Shown: positions 33,162 through 42,072, numbered from the stretch's first letter. The stretch is DNA of 64,000 bases from Nonomuraea sp. PA05 (GCF_008086045.1 NZ_VSEY01000020.1:124001-188000); one strand, 5' to 3'. Translations and numbers: made by a program. The notes: generated by a model from the letters alone, not told the origin.

Positions 33162-34061
33162 GTGCGTACGCGGTTCGCGTCCGACCGTGGCCTGACCAGC
33201 CGCATGGTCGTGACGATGTTCCTGCTCGGGCTGCTCTACGTGGTGTTCGTCGGCGTCCTGATCGCCCTCGGCGTGCGGGCGCTGACCGTCCTGCTGCTGG
33301 CGGGCGGCCTGCTGCTGGTGCAGTACTTCCTGTCCGACCGCATCGCCCTGTTCGCGATGCACGGGCGGGAGGTCTCTCCGCAGGAGGCCCCGGAGCTGCA
33401 CGGCCTGATCGACCGGCTGTGCGCCCTGGCCGACATGCCCAAGCCGCGGGTGGCGATCGCGGATTCAGACGTCCCCAACGCGTTCGCCACCGGCCGCAAC
33501 CAGAAGAAGGCGGTCGTCTGCGTGACGACCGGCATCCTGCGCCGCCTGGAGCCACAGGAGCTCGAAGGCGTGATCGCTCACGAGCTGTCCCACGTCGCCC
33601 ACCGCGACGTGGCCGTCATGACGATCGCCTCGTTCCTCGGGATCGTGGCGGGGCTGATGACCAGGTTCGCGCTCTACTCCGGGCTCGGTGGCCGCCGCAA
33701 CGGCGGCCAGGGAGGGCTGCCCGTCGGCGCGATCGTCCTGCTCGTCTCCGTCATCGTGTACGCCGTCAGCTTCCTGCTCACCCGCGCCCTGTCGCGCTAC
33801 CGCGAGCTGGCGGCCGACCGGGCGGGCGCCCTGCTTACGCAGCGGCCGTCGGCCCTGGCCAGCGCGCTGACGAAGGTGAGCGGCGAGATGGCCAGAATCC
33901 CGACCCGCGACCTGCGCGAGGCGGAGCCGTTCAACGCCTTCTACTTCGCCCCGGCACTGGCCAAGGGGCAGAGCGTGGCGAACCTGTTCTCCACGCACCC
34001 GTCGCTGGAGCGCCGGCTCGAACAGCTCTCCGACATCTCACGGCAACTCGGAAGGGGCTGA
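33162..34061 (+). CDS. htpX: HtpX-type zinc metalloprotease (M48B)
   Basis: 299 residues. N-terminal membrane helices (about residues 14-55), active site HELSHVAH (H140, E141, H144), later membrane helices, then the third zinc ligand Glu in YRELAADRAGALL. The C-terminal THPSLERRLEQL is typical of HtpX. It degrades damaged membrane proteins facing the cytoplasm. It starts with GTG 4 bases after the pspAA stop, and belongs to the psp operon. Contrast with the M48-like protein at 15640 whose motif is lost. Confidence 0.95.
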   Translation: MRTRFASDRGLTSRMVVTMFLLGLLYVVFVGVLIALGVRALTVLLLAGGLLLVQYFLSDRIALFAMHGREVSPQEAPELHGLIDRLCALADMPKPRVAIADSDVPNAFATGRNQKKAVVCVTTGILRRLEPQELEGVIAHELSHVAHRDVAVMTIASFLGIVAGLMTRFALYSGLGGRRNGGQGGLPVGAIVLLVSVIVYAVSFLLTRALSRYRELAADRAGALLTQRPSALASALTKVSGEMARIPTRDLREAEPFNAFYFAPALAKGQSVANLFSTHPSLERRLEQLSDISRQLGRG

Positions 34062-34069
34062 GAACGCAC

Positions 34070-34627
34070 ATGGGCTGGCTCGACGCGCTGCTGGGCCGGT
34101 CGAAGCCGGTCAAGCCCAACCTCGACGCGCTGTTCGCGCTGCCGTCGGCGGCCGTGACGCTGCAGGCGGCCACCGGGCTGGTGCCCACCGGTCTCGGCTC
34201 CGTGGCGTTCAGGGCCGCGGAGGGCGGCGCGTTCGCCACGGCGGAGAGCGACGCCAAGGCGCTGCTGGGCGAGCGCGTCGAGGAGTCCGACGACGGCTAC
34301 GGCTACACCTGGCTGCTGGTCCGCCGCACGCCCGAGCAGCTCGGCGACCTGGTCACCGAGCTGCACGCGGTCAACTCCACGCTGGAAGGGGCCGGGTTCG
34401 GGCCGTCGCTGCTGTGCTCGCTGGTGTCGTTCGCCGGCCCGGACGGTAGGCGGCTGGCCGTTGTGTACCTGTACAAACGCGGCACCTTCTACCCGTTCGC
34501 CCCGCTGCCGGGGCAGAAGCGCGACAACCCGCTCGAACTACAGGCCAGGGGAGCTCTGGAGGGCGAGCTGCCGCTGGAGAAGGACCTCAGCCGCTGGTTC
34601 CCTGTCTGGGGGGCTCCAGGCCTCTGA
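34070..34627 (+). CDS. pspAB: PspA-associated protein PspAB
   Basis: 185 residues. It starts GWLDALLGRSKPVKPNLDALFALPSA, has TWLLVRRTPEQLGDLVTELHAVN in the middle and a late YLYKRGTFYPFAPLPG. This fits the PspAB family that accompanies HtpX in actinobacterial Psp systems; the molecular role is unknown. ATG 34070 follows the htpX stop by 8 bases, so it closes the four-gene operon pspA-pspAA-htpX-pspAB. Confidence 0.9.
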   Translation: MGWLDALLGRSKPVKPNLDALFALPSAAVTLQAATGLVPTGLGSVAFRAAEGGAFATAESDAKALLGERVEESDDGYGYTWLLVRRTPEQLGDLVTELHAVNSTLEGAGFGPSLLCSLVSFAGPDGRRLAVVYLYKRGTFYPFAPLPGQKRDNPLELQARGALEGELPLEKDLSRWFPVWGAPGL

Positions 34628-34674
34628 CCGGGGCGCCCATCGGCTCCAGTGACCCATGGTGATCTAATTGTCAC

Positions 34675-36255
34675 GTGGAGCGAAGGTTGTTCGTGCTCGC
34701 CGCCGGCGCGTTCATCGTGGCGGCGGTGCTCGGCAGCGCCTGGGTGACCGGCCAGTTCACCACGCCCACCGTCGACAGGACCGAGGGGTACGTCAGCGAG
34801 CTCGCGGCCGTCGACCAGCCGTGGACACGGCTGTTCCGGATCAGCGACGTGCTGTCCGGGCTGGCCTGCCTGGCCGGGGTGGCGCTGGTGCCCAGGGTTT
34901 CCCTCAAGTGTTCATGGGAGTGGGCGGGCTGGCTCGCGCTGGCCGCGTTCGGGCTGCTCACCGCCACGGCCGGGCTGTTCCCGCTGGACTGCGCCGCGCT
35001 CAGCGACCCGCTGTGCGGGCAGCGGGGGACGTCCCCCGCGCACGTCGCGCACGCTCTGGCGCGGGTGCTGGGCACGGGGGCCGTGCTGGGCGCCATGATG
35101 CTGCTCAGCGCGCGGTGGGCCGCTCGGGCGTCGTGGCTGTTCACCTGGCTGACCCTGGCCGCGACCCTGCTCACCGTCATCACACTGGCCGTCGGGCGCG
35201 GGGTCGGGCTCGCGCATCGGGCCCAGCTCACTGCGATCGCCGTGTGGCTGGTGTACGTCGCGCTGCGGCTGCTCGTCGCCGACGAACCCGACGAGGCCGG
35301 GCCCCGGATCGCGCCCGGGAGGCTCGGCGGGGTGGGGGGTGCGCGCGTCCGCGCCGACGACGCGCCCGCCTGGAGCGGTGACGGTGGTGGCGGTGGCAGC
35401 GGGGCTGAGCGCGCGTCGGGCGCATGCGCCGCGGCGGGCCCCGCGACGGCGGATCCCGTGACGGCGGATCCCGTGACGGCGGATCCTGTGACGGCGGCAG
35501 GCGGCGGAGGCGGGGAGCCGCACGTCGTGGTGCAGGGGGAAGGGCCCGCTGTGCTGATCACGGCCGGTCTCGCGGGCGCCTGGTTCCACTGGGACGCGGT
35601 GGCGGCCCGGCTCGCCGCAGGCCATCGCGTCATCCGGTTCGACCGGCCGGGACTTGGGCTCAGCCCGTGCGCGCCCGCCCCGCCCACCCTGTACGGCGAG
35701 GCCGCCCGCCTGGCCGCGCTGTCACCCGCGCACCCCCAGCAGGTCACGCTCGTCGCGCACGGGGTGGCGTGCTGGCACGCGGAGGCGTTCGCCAGGCTGC
35801 ACCCGCTCTGCCTGGCCAGGCTCGTGCTGGTGGAGCCGGCCTGCGCGGGCGAGCGACGGCCGCTGCCGTTCGCCCTGACCGCGGGGAGGTGGCTGCCCGC
35901 GCTCGGCCGCACCTGGGGCGCCGCCGCCCTGGCCCGCCTGACGGGGCCGCCCGCGCACCGGCTGCTCGCCGGGGTGCCCGATCCGTCGGGGGTCTACGGC
36001 ACCGGCCGGGTGCTGGCGGCGGTGGCGGGGGAGTGGCTGGCCCTGCGTCGCATGGCGCTCGACCTGCGTGCACTGCGGGCCGAGAAGCCGTTTCCCGACG
36101 TGCCGGTCACCGTGCTCACCTCCGGCGACCCGGACGGGCGTGTGGAGCGGCTGGCCGGCGAGCTGGGCGCCGAGCACGTCCACCTGCCGCAGACCGGGCC
36201 CCGGCTCCAGCTCCGCGCCCCGCAGGCCGTCGCCGACGCCGTCGCGCCCGCCTGA
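34675..36255 (+). CDS. DUF998 membrane domain fused to a degenerate alpha/beta hydrolase
   Basis: 526 residues. Residues 1-200 form about six helices of a DUF998-like membrane domain (YVSELAAVDQPWTRLFRISD and WLTLAATLLTVITLAVGRG). Residues 205-280 are a Gly/Ala/Asp linker with the pentapeptide ADPVT repeated. Residues 285-526 fold as an alpha/beta hydrolase (ITAGLAGAWFHWDAV, RVIRFDRPGLGLS), but the nucleophile elbow reads LVAHGVACW with Gly363 where Ser is expected, and the final GPRLQLRAPQAV lacks the catalytic His. It is therefore probably non-catalytic. The start is GTG 34675; there is no clear ribosome site. Confidence 0.75.
   Translation: MERRLFVLAAGAFIVAAVLGSAWVTGQFTTPTVDRTEGYVSELAAVDQPWTRLFRISDVLSGLACLAGVALVPRVSLKCSWEWAGWLALAAFGLLTATAGLFPLDCAALSDPLCGQRGTSPAHVAHALARVLGTGAVLGAMMLLSARWAARASWLFTWLTLAATLLTVITLAVGRGVGLAHRAQLTAIAVWLVYVALRLLVADEPDEAGPRIAPGRLGGVGGARVRADDAPAWSGDGGGGGSGAERASGACAAAGPATADPVTADPVTADPVTAAGGGGGEPHVVVQGEGPAVLITAGLAGAWFHWDAVAARLAAGHRVIRFDRPGLGLSPCAPAPPTLYGEAARLAALSPAHPQQVTLVAHGVACWHAEAFARLHPLCLARLVLVEPACAGERRPLPFALTAGRWLPALGRTWGAAALARLTGPPAHRLLAGVPDPSGVYGTGRVLAAVAGEWLALRRMALDLRALRAEKPFPDVPVTVLTSGDPDGRVERLAGELGAEHVHLPQTGPRLQLRAPQAVADAVAPA
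35445..35498 (+). repeat. 15-bp in-frame tandem repeat in the linker
   Basis: GACGGCGGATCCCGT is repeated three times (third with one change) plus a partial fourth, encoding ADPVT units between the membrane and hydrolase-like domains. Confidence 0.9.
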
Positions 36256-36526
36256 GCCACACCTGGCAGGGCCGCCGTCCACGCCTGCGCCGCTGGGACG
36301 GCGTGCGTCCTCCGGATCGCGTGTCCCCGCATGTCCCGCGTGTCCCATGCGCCGCCCAGGCACGCCGGACGCTGCCGAGGCGCGTGCGCCGCCAGGTCAT
36401 CTGCGCCGAGGTCGTCGCTGAGCCCACGGCGACGCGCGCCGGGGTGGTGCCTTGCCCGAACACATGACGGATCCCAGGACCAGCCACCACAATGGCGGGA
36501 AAGACGCCATATAGGGGAGTCGCCAC
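36256..36526. other. intergenic region before the kinase gene
   Basis: 271 bases with no credible gene on either strand. A few GTGTCCC-like words recur near 36320-36350. The last 20 bases carry the AGGGGAG ribosome site of the kinase (36511-36519 region). I see no clear terminator or operator. Confidence 0.6.
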
Positions 36527-38539
36527 ATGCCGGACCTCGCGGCCCTGAGACCAGGGGACCCCGCGACGGTGGGAGAGTACAGCCTGGCCGGACGGCTCGG
36601 CGAGGGCGGCCAGGGCATCGTCTACCTGGCCACGGGCCCCGGCGGCACGAAGGCGGCGCTCAAGCTGCTGCGCGCCGACCTGGCGGGCGACGCCGAGGCG
36701 TCGGAGCGTTTCGTCCGCGAGGTGGCGATGGCCAGGCGGGTGGCGCCGTTCTGCACCGCCCAGGTCGTCGAGACGGGTCTGTTCGGCGGCCGGCCGTACA
36801 TCGTGAGCGAGTACATCGACGGCCCCACCCTGACCGACGTCGTACGCGAGCAGGGCCCGCGTTCCGGCACCCCGCTGCACCGGCTGGCCATCGGCACGGT
36901 CACCGCGCTGGTCGCCATCCACCAGGCCGGGATCGTGCACCGCGACTTCAAGCCGTCGAACGTGCTGCTCGCCCCCGACGGCCCGCGCGTGATCGACTTC
37001 GGCATCGCCAAGGCGCTCGACCTGAGCTCCACGCTCACCGGCGCGGTGATCGGCACGCCCGCGTACATGGCGCCGGAGCAGCTCACGGAGTCGGGGCCTG
37101 GCCCGAAGTCGGACCTGTTCGCGTGGGCGTGCACGCTGCTGTTCGCCGCGTCGGGGCAGGCGCCGTTCGGGCAGGACAGCGTGCCGGCGGTGGTCAACCG
37201 GATCCTGCACGCCGAGCCCGACACCTCCTGCCTGGCCGATCCCGCCCTGCGCGCGCTGGTCACGGACTGCCTGGCCAAGGACCCCGCCCGGCGCCCGACG
37301 TCGGGCGAGGCCCTCATGCGCCTGCTCGGCCACGTCCCGGCCGCCGCGCCCGTGGCGCCTCCCGGTCCCGGCGCGCCTGCGCCCGCCGCCGCCTCGGGCC
37401 TGCTCAGGGAGGGCACGGCCGCGGCCGCCTCGGGCCCGTACGGGTTCGCACCCCACAATCAGGGCCAGGGTCCGGGGCAAGTCACGCGGCCGGCGCGGCG
37501 CGGGCGTACCGGCTGGGTGGTCGCCGGCGGCGTCGTGGGCGTGCTCGTGCTCGCGGCGGCCGCCACGTTCGCCGCGGTACGCCTGTCGGGGATCCCCGAA
37601 CGCGGCACGTCCCCCACCCCGAGCGACGCGGGGGTCACCACCGCCCCGGCCCCGCCCACCGGCCGCCCGCTCACCCTGCCCGGCACGTCCGTGAAGCTGG
37701 AGGAGCGCGACGGCGACCCTATCAGGCTCGCCTCCTACACCGTCGACAGCGGCAAGCGCCTCTACGTCAGGAAGTACGCCACCGGACAGTTCGCCCCCGA
37801 CCTGCGCTACTTCGAGTACGCCCTGGACCCCGCGACCAACATGGCCCTGGGCACCGACGTGGACTACAGCACCGACCTGTACTCCACCGTGTCCATCGTC
37901 GACCACGTCAGCGACAGGAGCCGCGTCGTCCCGCTCAGCCCCAAGCCGATCTTCCCCACCACGCCCCGCTGGTCACCGGACGGCAAGTACGGCCTGGTCA
38001 CCCTCTACAGGGGCAGCGACGGCGACTCGGCGGAGTACGGCTTCGGCATCATCGACGTGGCCGCGGGGACGGGCCGGGCGTTCGAGATCGACGACGCGGG
38101 CGCGGGGGAGTGGCGCTTCTTCTGGGACGCCGGCGGCCGGTCCGTGGGCACCTGGACGGGCGGCCGGATGCGCTTCTACGACCTGAACGGCAAGGCGGTG
38201 CGCACCCTGTCCGGCGTGGGCACGCCCGTGTGGGTGGAGGGCGACGACGTCTCGCCGTCCGGCACCCGCTTCCTGGCGCACTGCACCTCGGCGGGCACCG
38301 CGCTGTGCGCCAGGACCACCTCGGGCGGAGGCGCGCAGCCGATCAGGATCCCGGTCACCAGCAACCGGCTGATCGGATGGTGGGACGACGACCACCTGGC
38401 GGTCTGGCGGAGCAGGGGCGCCGGGTACGAGGCGGTCGTGGTGGACCTGTCAGGGCGGGCCGGCAGGGTGCTGGCGACGGCGCCGAAGAAGGCCGAGTTC
38501 GACAAGATGGGCTTCCGGTTCAGCCGGGTCTCCCCGTGA
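36527..38539 (+). CDS. transmembrane Ser/Thr protein kinase with external beta-propeller-like domain
   Basis: 670 residues. Cytoplasmic Hanks-type kinase: glycine loop LGEGGQGIVYLA, catalytic Lys in AALKLLR (K46), VHRDFKPSNVLL (Asp140), VIDFGIAKAL, and GTPAYMAPEQL. A Pro/Ala juxtamembrane linker leads to one membrane helix (WVVAGGVVGVLVLAAAATFAAV, about residue 330-350). The ~300-residue external domain has repeated strand motifs (RWSPDGKYGLVTLYR, GEWRFFWDAGG) like a WD40/TolB propeller and may sense cell-wall or other ligands. ATG 36527 has AGGGGAG 7 bases upstream. Confidence 0.93.
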   Translation: MPDLAALRPGDPATVGEYSLAGRLGEGGQGIVYLATGPGGTKAALKLLRADLAGDAEASERFVREVAMARRVAPFCTAQVVETGLFGGRPYIVSEYIDGPTLTDVVREQGPRSGTPLHRLAIGTVTALVAIHQAGIVHRDFKPSNVLLAPDGPRVIDFGIAKALDLSSTLTGAVIGTPAYMAPEQLTESGPGPKSDLFAWACTLLFAASGQAPFGQDSVPAVVNRILHAEPDTSCLADPALRALVTDCLAKDPARRPTSGEALMRLLGHVPAAAPVAPPGPGAPAPAAASGLLREGTAAAASGPYGFAPHNQGQGPGQVTRPARRGRTGWVVAGGVVGVLVLAAAATFAAVRLSGIPERGTSPTPSDAGVTTAPAPPTGRPLTLPGTSVKLEERDGDPIRLASYTVDSGKRLYVRKYATGQFAPDLRYFEYALDPATNMALGTDVDYSTDLYSTVSIVDHVSDRSRVVPLSPKPIFPTTPRWSPDGKYGLVTLYRGSDGDSAEYGFGIIDVAAGTGRAFEIDDAGAGEWRFFWDAGGRSVGTWTGGRMRFYDLNGKAVRTLSGVGTPVWVEGDDVSPSGTRFLAHCTSAGTALCARTTSGGGAQPIRIPVTSNRLIGWWDDDHLAVWRSRGAGYEAVVVDLSGRAGRVLATAPKKAEFDKMGFRFSRVSP

Positions 38540-38594
38540 CGTCGCACGCCGTTCTAGGATCAAGGCCTGAGGCATCCCGGAGGGAGCTGGGCCC

Positions 38595-39206
38595 GTGGAC
38601 ATCACCGTGAGCGGCGAGGGCTCCGTCCTGGTCGCGCCCGACATGCTGCGGCTGCACGCGGGGGTCGAGGTCCGCAGGGCCTCGGCCGGGGAGGCGTTCG
38701 CCGCCGTGCGGGCCGCCGCGGCCCGGCTGGTGGAGGCGCTGAGGCAGGCGGGCATCGCGCCGGACGACCTGTCCACGGCGGAGCTGTTCCTCGGCCCCGA
38801 GTACGAGTCGTACCCGAAGGTGTCGGCGTACCGGGCGGCGCAGGGGCTCCAGGTCGTCGTCCGCGACATCGGCCAGGGCGACCAGGTCATCGACACCGTG
38901 GTGGGGGTGGGCGAGGAGGCCAGGCTGCACGGTGTGGCCTTCGAGGTGGCCGAGCCCGGTGAGGCGCTGGCGGAGGCCAGGGTGAAGGCGTTCAGGCAGG
39001 CCGCGGCCAAGGCGGCCCAGTACGCCGAGCTGGCCGGGAGGCCGCTTGGCCGCGTGGTTGAGGTGCAGGAGGTGACGGGTGCGCCGCCGGTGCCGATGCG
39101 GCAGATGATGGCCGCCGAGACCATGGCGGCCGGGGGCGACGCCTCGATCAGCCCCGGCCGCCAGAGCCTCACGGTGCACGTGCGGCTCGGCTACGAATTC
39201 GCCTGA
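38595..39206 (+). CDS. SIMPL domain (DUF541) protein
   Basis: 203 residues, no signal peptide, so it is cytoplasmic unlike many relatives. The SIMPL features are ITVSGEGSVLVAPDMLRLHAGV at the N-terminus and the later AEARVKAFRQAAAKAAQYAELAG followed by LGRVVEVQEV. The fold is known from BP26 of Brucella, which forms ring-like multimers; the role here is unknown. GTG 38595 has GGGAG 8 bases upstream. It is convergent with nadA. Confidence 0.88.
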   Translation: MDITVSGEGSVLVAPDMLRLHAGVEVRRASAGEAFAAVRAAAARLVEALRQAGIAPDDLSTAELFLGPEYESYPKVSAYRAAQGLQVVVRDIGQGDQVIDTVVGVGEEARLHGVAFEVAEPGEALAEARVKAFRQAAAKAAQYAELAGRPLGRVVEVQEVTGAPPVPMRQMMAAETMAAGGDASISPGRQSLTVHVRLGYEFA

Positions 39207-39215
39207 TCCAGGCGG

Positions 39216-40367
39216 CTACGGCAGGGCCAGCATGCGGTCGAGGGCGACCTTGGCCCAGTGGGTGGTGTCGGGATCCACGGTGATCTGGTTGACGACGTCG
39301 CCGAGCACCAGCGACTCCAGCGCCCACACCAGGTGCGGCAGGTCGATCCTGTTCATCGTGGAGCAGTAGCAGACCGTCCGGTCCAGGAACGAGATGTTCT
39401 TGTCGGGGAAGGTCTGGGCCAGCCGCTTGACCAGGTTCAGCTCGGTGCCGATGGCCCAGCTCGACCCGGCGGGAGCCGCCTCCAGCGTCTTGATGATGTG
39501 CTCGGTGGAGCCCACGTGGTCGGCCTTGAGCACGACCTCGTGCCGGCACTCGGGGTGCACGAGCACGTTCACGCCGGGGATGCGCGCGCGCACGTCGTCC
39601 ACGGACTCGGCCGTGAAGCGGCCGTGCACCGAGCAGTGGCCGCGCCACAGGATCATTCTGGCGCGTTCGAGCTGCTCCTGGGTCAGGCCGCCGTTGGGGC
39701 GGTGCGGGTTCCACACCACGCAGTCGTCCAGCGACATGCCCATCTCCAGCACCGCCGTGTTGCGGCCCAGGTGCTGGTCGGGCAGGAACAGCACCTTCTG
39801 CCCCTGCTCGAACGCCCAGTCGAGGGCGCGGCGGGCGTTGGAGGAGGTGCAGACCGCGCCGCCGTTCCTGCCGCAGAAGGCCTTGATGTCGGCGCTGGAG
39901 TTCATGTACGTGACCGGCACCACCTGGTCGGCCAGCCCGGCGTCCTCCAGGGCCTCCCAGCACTCCTCGACCTGGTCGAACGTGGCCATGTCGGCCATCG
40001 AGCAACCGGCCGCCAGGTCGGGCAGGATCACCTTCTGGGCGCCGGTCGTCAGGATGTCGGCCGACTCTGCCATGAAGTGCACGCCGCAGAAGACGATGAA
40101 CTCCGCCTCGGGCCGCGCGGCGGCCTGCTGGGCGAGCTTGAAGGAGTCACCCGTCACGTCGGCGAACTGGATGACCTCGTCACGCTGGTAGTGGTGGCCG
40201 AGCACGAACAGGCGGTCGCCGAGCGCCTGCTTCGCCCTGCGCGCGCGGTCCACCAGCTCGGGGTCGGAGGCGGGCGGCAGCTCGCCTGGACAGTCGACCC
40301 CCTTCTCGCTGTGCGGATCGGCGCCCTGACCGAGGACGTAGAGCGGCAGTCCAGTCTGGGTAGCCAT
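39216..40367 (-). CDS. nadA: quinolinate synthase
   Basis: 383 residues. Condenses iminoaspartate with dihydroxyacetone phosphate to quinolinate using a [4Fe-4S] cluster. Cluster and active-site segments: IVFCGVHFMAESADIL (cysteine), YMNSSADIKAFCGRNGGAVCTSSNA split as the usual substrate loop, HPECRHEVV and VCYCSTMN. The ATG at 40367 has AAGGGGG 7 bases upstream; a TTG at 40373 is less likely. The partner genes nadB and nadC are not in the window, so nadA stands alone. A palindrome lies over its promoter. Confidence 0.95.
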   Translation of the reverse strand: MATQTGLPLYVLGQGADPHSEKGVDCPGELPPASDPELVDRARRAKQALGDRLFVLGHHYQRDEVIQFADVTGDSFKLAQQAAARPEAEFIVFCGVHFMAESADILTTGAQKVILPDLAAGCSMADMATFDQVEECWEALEDAGLADQVVPVTYMNSSADIKAFCGRNGGAVCTSSNARRALDWAFEQGQKVLFLPDQHLGRNTAVLEMGMSLDDCVVWNPHRPNGGLTQEQLERARMILWRGHCSVHGRFTAESVDDVRARIPGVNVLVHPECRHEVVLKADHVGSTEHIIKTLEAAPAGSSWAIGTELNLVKRLAQTFPDKNISFLDRTVCYCSTMNRIDLPHLVWALESLVLGDVVNQITVDPDTTHWAKVALDRMLALP

Positions 40368-40380
40368 GGCCAAACCCCCT

Positions 40381-40399
40381 TATCGTCGCTTTGACGATA
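40381..40399. promoter_or_regulatory. nadA: palindrome over the nadA promoter
   Basis: TATCGTC (40381-40387) and GACGATA (40393-40399) flank a 5-base centre, 14 bases upstream of the nadA ATG and overlapping the ribosome-site side. The symmetric 19-bp element fits a repressor of NAD synthesis such as an NrtR-type protein, but the regulator is not in the window. Confidence 0.55.
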
Positions 40400-40530
40400 C
40401 TCATCATGACACATGGCGTCCCGTGGTTATTCCGGGGGAGTGCGCCCCGGGAATGTGTGGCATCGCCCAGGTGTTGGTAGCGTCATTAGTAGGACGTCGG
40501 AAACAGACAGCCGGGTTAGGGAGTCAGCAG

Positions 40531-40884
40531 ATGACGGTTGAGAGCAGCGAGACCACGGCACAGGGCCTGATCCTGACTGACGCGGCCGCCGCCAAGGTCA
40601 AGAGCCTGCTCGAGCAGCAGGGCGAGGAAGGTCTGCAGCTGCGGGTCGCCGTGCAGCCGGGAGGTTGCTCCGGCCTGCGCTATCAGCTCTTCTTCGACGA
40701 CCGTTCGATGGACGGCGACGTCGTGTCGGACTTCGGCGGTGTCAGCGTGGTCACCGACCGGATGAGCGCCCCCTACCTGATGGGCGCCTCCATCGACTTC
40801 GTCGACACGATCGAGAAGCAGGGCTTCACGATCGACAACCCCAACGCGACCGGCTCGTGCGCTTGTGGAGACTCCTTCAACTAG
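40531..40884 (+). CDS. erpA: iron-sulfur cluster insertion protein (HesB/IscA/ErpA)
   Basis: 117 residues. The three cluster cysteines are C46 (PGGCSGLRY), C110 and C112 (GSCACGDSF). It is an A-type carrier that passes [4Fe-4S] clusters to targets, here plausibly NadA, LipA and others in the window. ATG 40531 has AGGGAG 7 bases upstream, and TAGCGT at 40478-40483 may be its -10. It is divergent from nadA. Confidence 0.95.
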   Translation: MTVESSETTAQGLILTDAAAAKVKSLLEQQGEEGLQLRVAVQPGGCSGLRYQLFFDDRSMDGDVVSDFGGVSVVTDRMSAPYLMGASIDFVDTIEKQGFTIDNPNATGSCACGDSFN

Positions 40885-40990
40885 GGCTCGACCGGCACTC
40901 GAGGCAGGTCCCGTTCGCTTTGTGCGAGCGGGGCCTTCGCGTATTCTCGTGGGGCCCTTTGGCCTGCTGACAACGAGGAAGAAGAATCCC

Positions 40991-41977
40991 GTGCGCATTG
41001 CCGTGACCGGCTCAATCGCGACAGACCATCTGATGACCTTCCCAGGGAGCTTCGGCGATCAGCTCATCGCCGAGCAGCTCGACAGGGTGTCACTTTCGTT
41101 CCTGGTCGATGATCTCCAGATCCGGCGCGGCGGCTGCGCCGCGAACATCGCCTTCGGAATGGCCTGCCTCGGTCTCAAGCCGATCCTCGTGGGCGCAGTC
41201 GGCAACGACTTCGCGGACTACCGCTCCTGGCTGGAGCGTCACGGCGTGGACTGCGGCTCCGTGCACATCTCCGAGACGCAGCACACCGCCCGGTTCCTGT
41301 GCACCACCGATGAGAACCACAACCAGATCGCCTCCTTCTACACCGGCGCCATGGCCGAGGCGCGGCTCATCGAGCTGCGGCCCGTCGCCGACCGCGTGGG
41401 CGGGCTCGACCTGGTGCTGATCAGCCCCAACGACCCCGACGCGATGCTGCGCCACACCGAGGAGTGCCGCCAGCGCGGCATCCCCTTCGCCGCCGACATC
41501 TCCCAGCAGCTCGCGCGCATGGAGGACGAGCAGATCCGCCAGCTCGTCGACGGAGCCGCCTACCTGTTCTCCAACGACTACGAGAAGGGGCTCATCGAGC
41601 AGAAGACCGGCTGGTCCGACGAGGAGATCCTCGGCCGGGTCGGCGTCCGGATCACCACGCTCGGCCCCAAGGGCGCCGTCATCGACCGTCAGGGCGAGCC
41701 GTCCATCCAGGTCGCCCCCGCCCCCGAGCGCGGCAAGGCCGACCCGACCGGCGTCGGCGACGCCTTCCGCGCCGGCTTCATGTCCGGCCTGGCCTGGGGC
41801 CTGTCGCTGGAACGGTGCGGGCAGATCGGCAACCTCACCGCCACGCACGTGCTGGAGCGCGTGGGCGGGCAGGAGTACGAGCTGGGGCAGGCGTCCTTCC
41901 TGGAGCGCTTCGGCGCCGCGTACGGGGCAGACGCCGCCGCCGAGATCGGCGAGCACGTCCGCTGCTACCACGCCTGA
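40991..41977 (+). CDS. adoK: adenosine kinase (PfkB/ribokinase family)
   Basis: 328 residues. Phosphorylates adenosine to AMP. The N-terminal TGSIATDHLM, RRGGCAANIAFGMACLG, ISETQHTARFLCTTDE and the catalytic DPTGVGDAFRAGF agree closely with mycobacterial AdoK, which is a sugar-kinase-fold bacterial adenosine kinase. GTG 40991 has a GAGGAAG upstream. The same order erpA-adoK is found in mycobacteria as I recall it. A 10-bp tandem repeat begins in its last codons. Confidence 0.92.
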   Translation: MRIAVTGSIATDHLMTFPGSFGDQLIAEQLDRVSLSFLVDDLQIRRGGCAANIAFGMACLGLKPILVGAVGNDFADYRSWLERHGVDCGSVHISETQHTARFLCTTDENHNQIASFYTGAMAEARLIELRPVADRVGGLDLVLISPNDPDAMLRHTEECRQRGIPFAADISQQLARMEDEQIRQLVDGAAYLFSNDYEKGLIEQKTGWSDEEILGRVGVRITTLGPKGAVIDRQGEPSIQVAPAPERGKADPTGVGDAFRAGFMSGLAWGLSLERCGQIGNLTATHVLERVGGQEYELGQASFLERFGAAYGADAAAEIGEHVRCYHA

Positions 41978-42020
41978 GCACGCCTGAGCACGCCTGAGCA
42001 CGCCTGAGCACGCCTGAACA
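41971..42020. repeat. 10-bp tandem repeat spanning the adoK stop
   Basis: CGCCTGAGCA is repeated four times, with a fifth copy CGCCTGAACA; the first copy contains the adoK TGA. Each unit is one helical turn and the array ends 3 bases before a terminator stem. Confidence 0.92.
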
Positions 42021-42023
42021 TAT

Positions 42024-42060
42024 CGAAGGCCGTCCCCCAGGAATACGGGGACGGCCTTCG
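42024..42060. terminator. 14-bp hairpin terminator between adoK and CBS gene
   Basis: CGAAGGCCGTCCCC (42024-42037) and its complement (42047-42060) with a 9-base loop. It would end both convergent transcripts; no T-tract is present. Confidence 0.88.
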
Positions 42061-42072
42061 GGCGTGCTGTGG

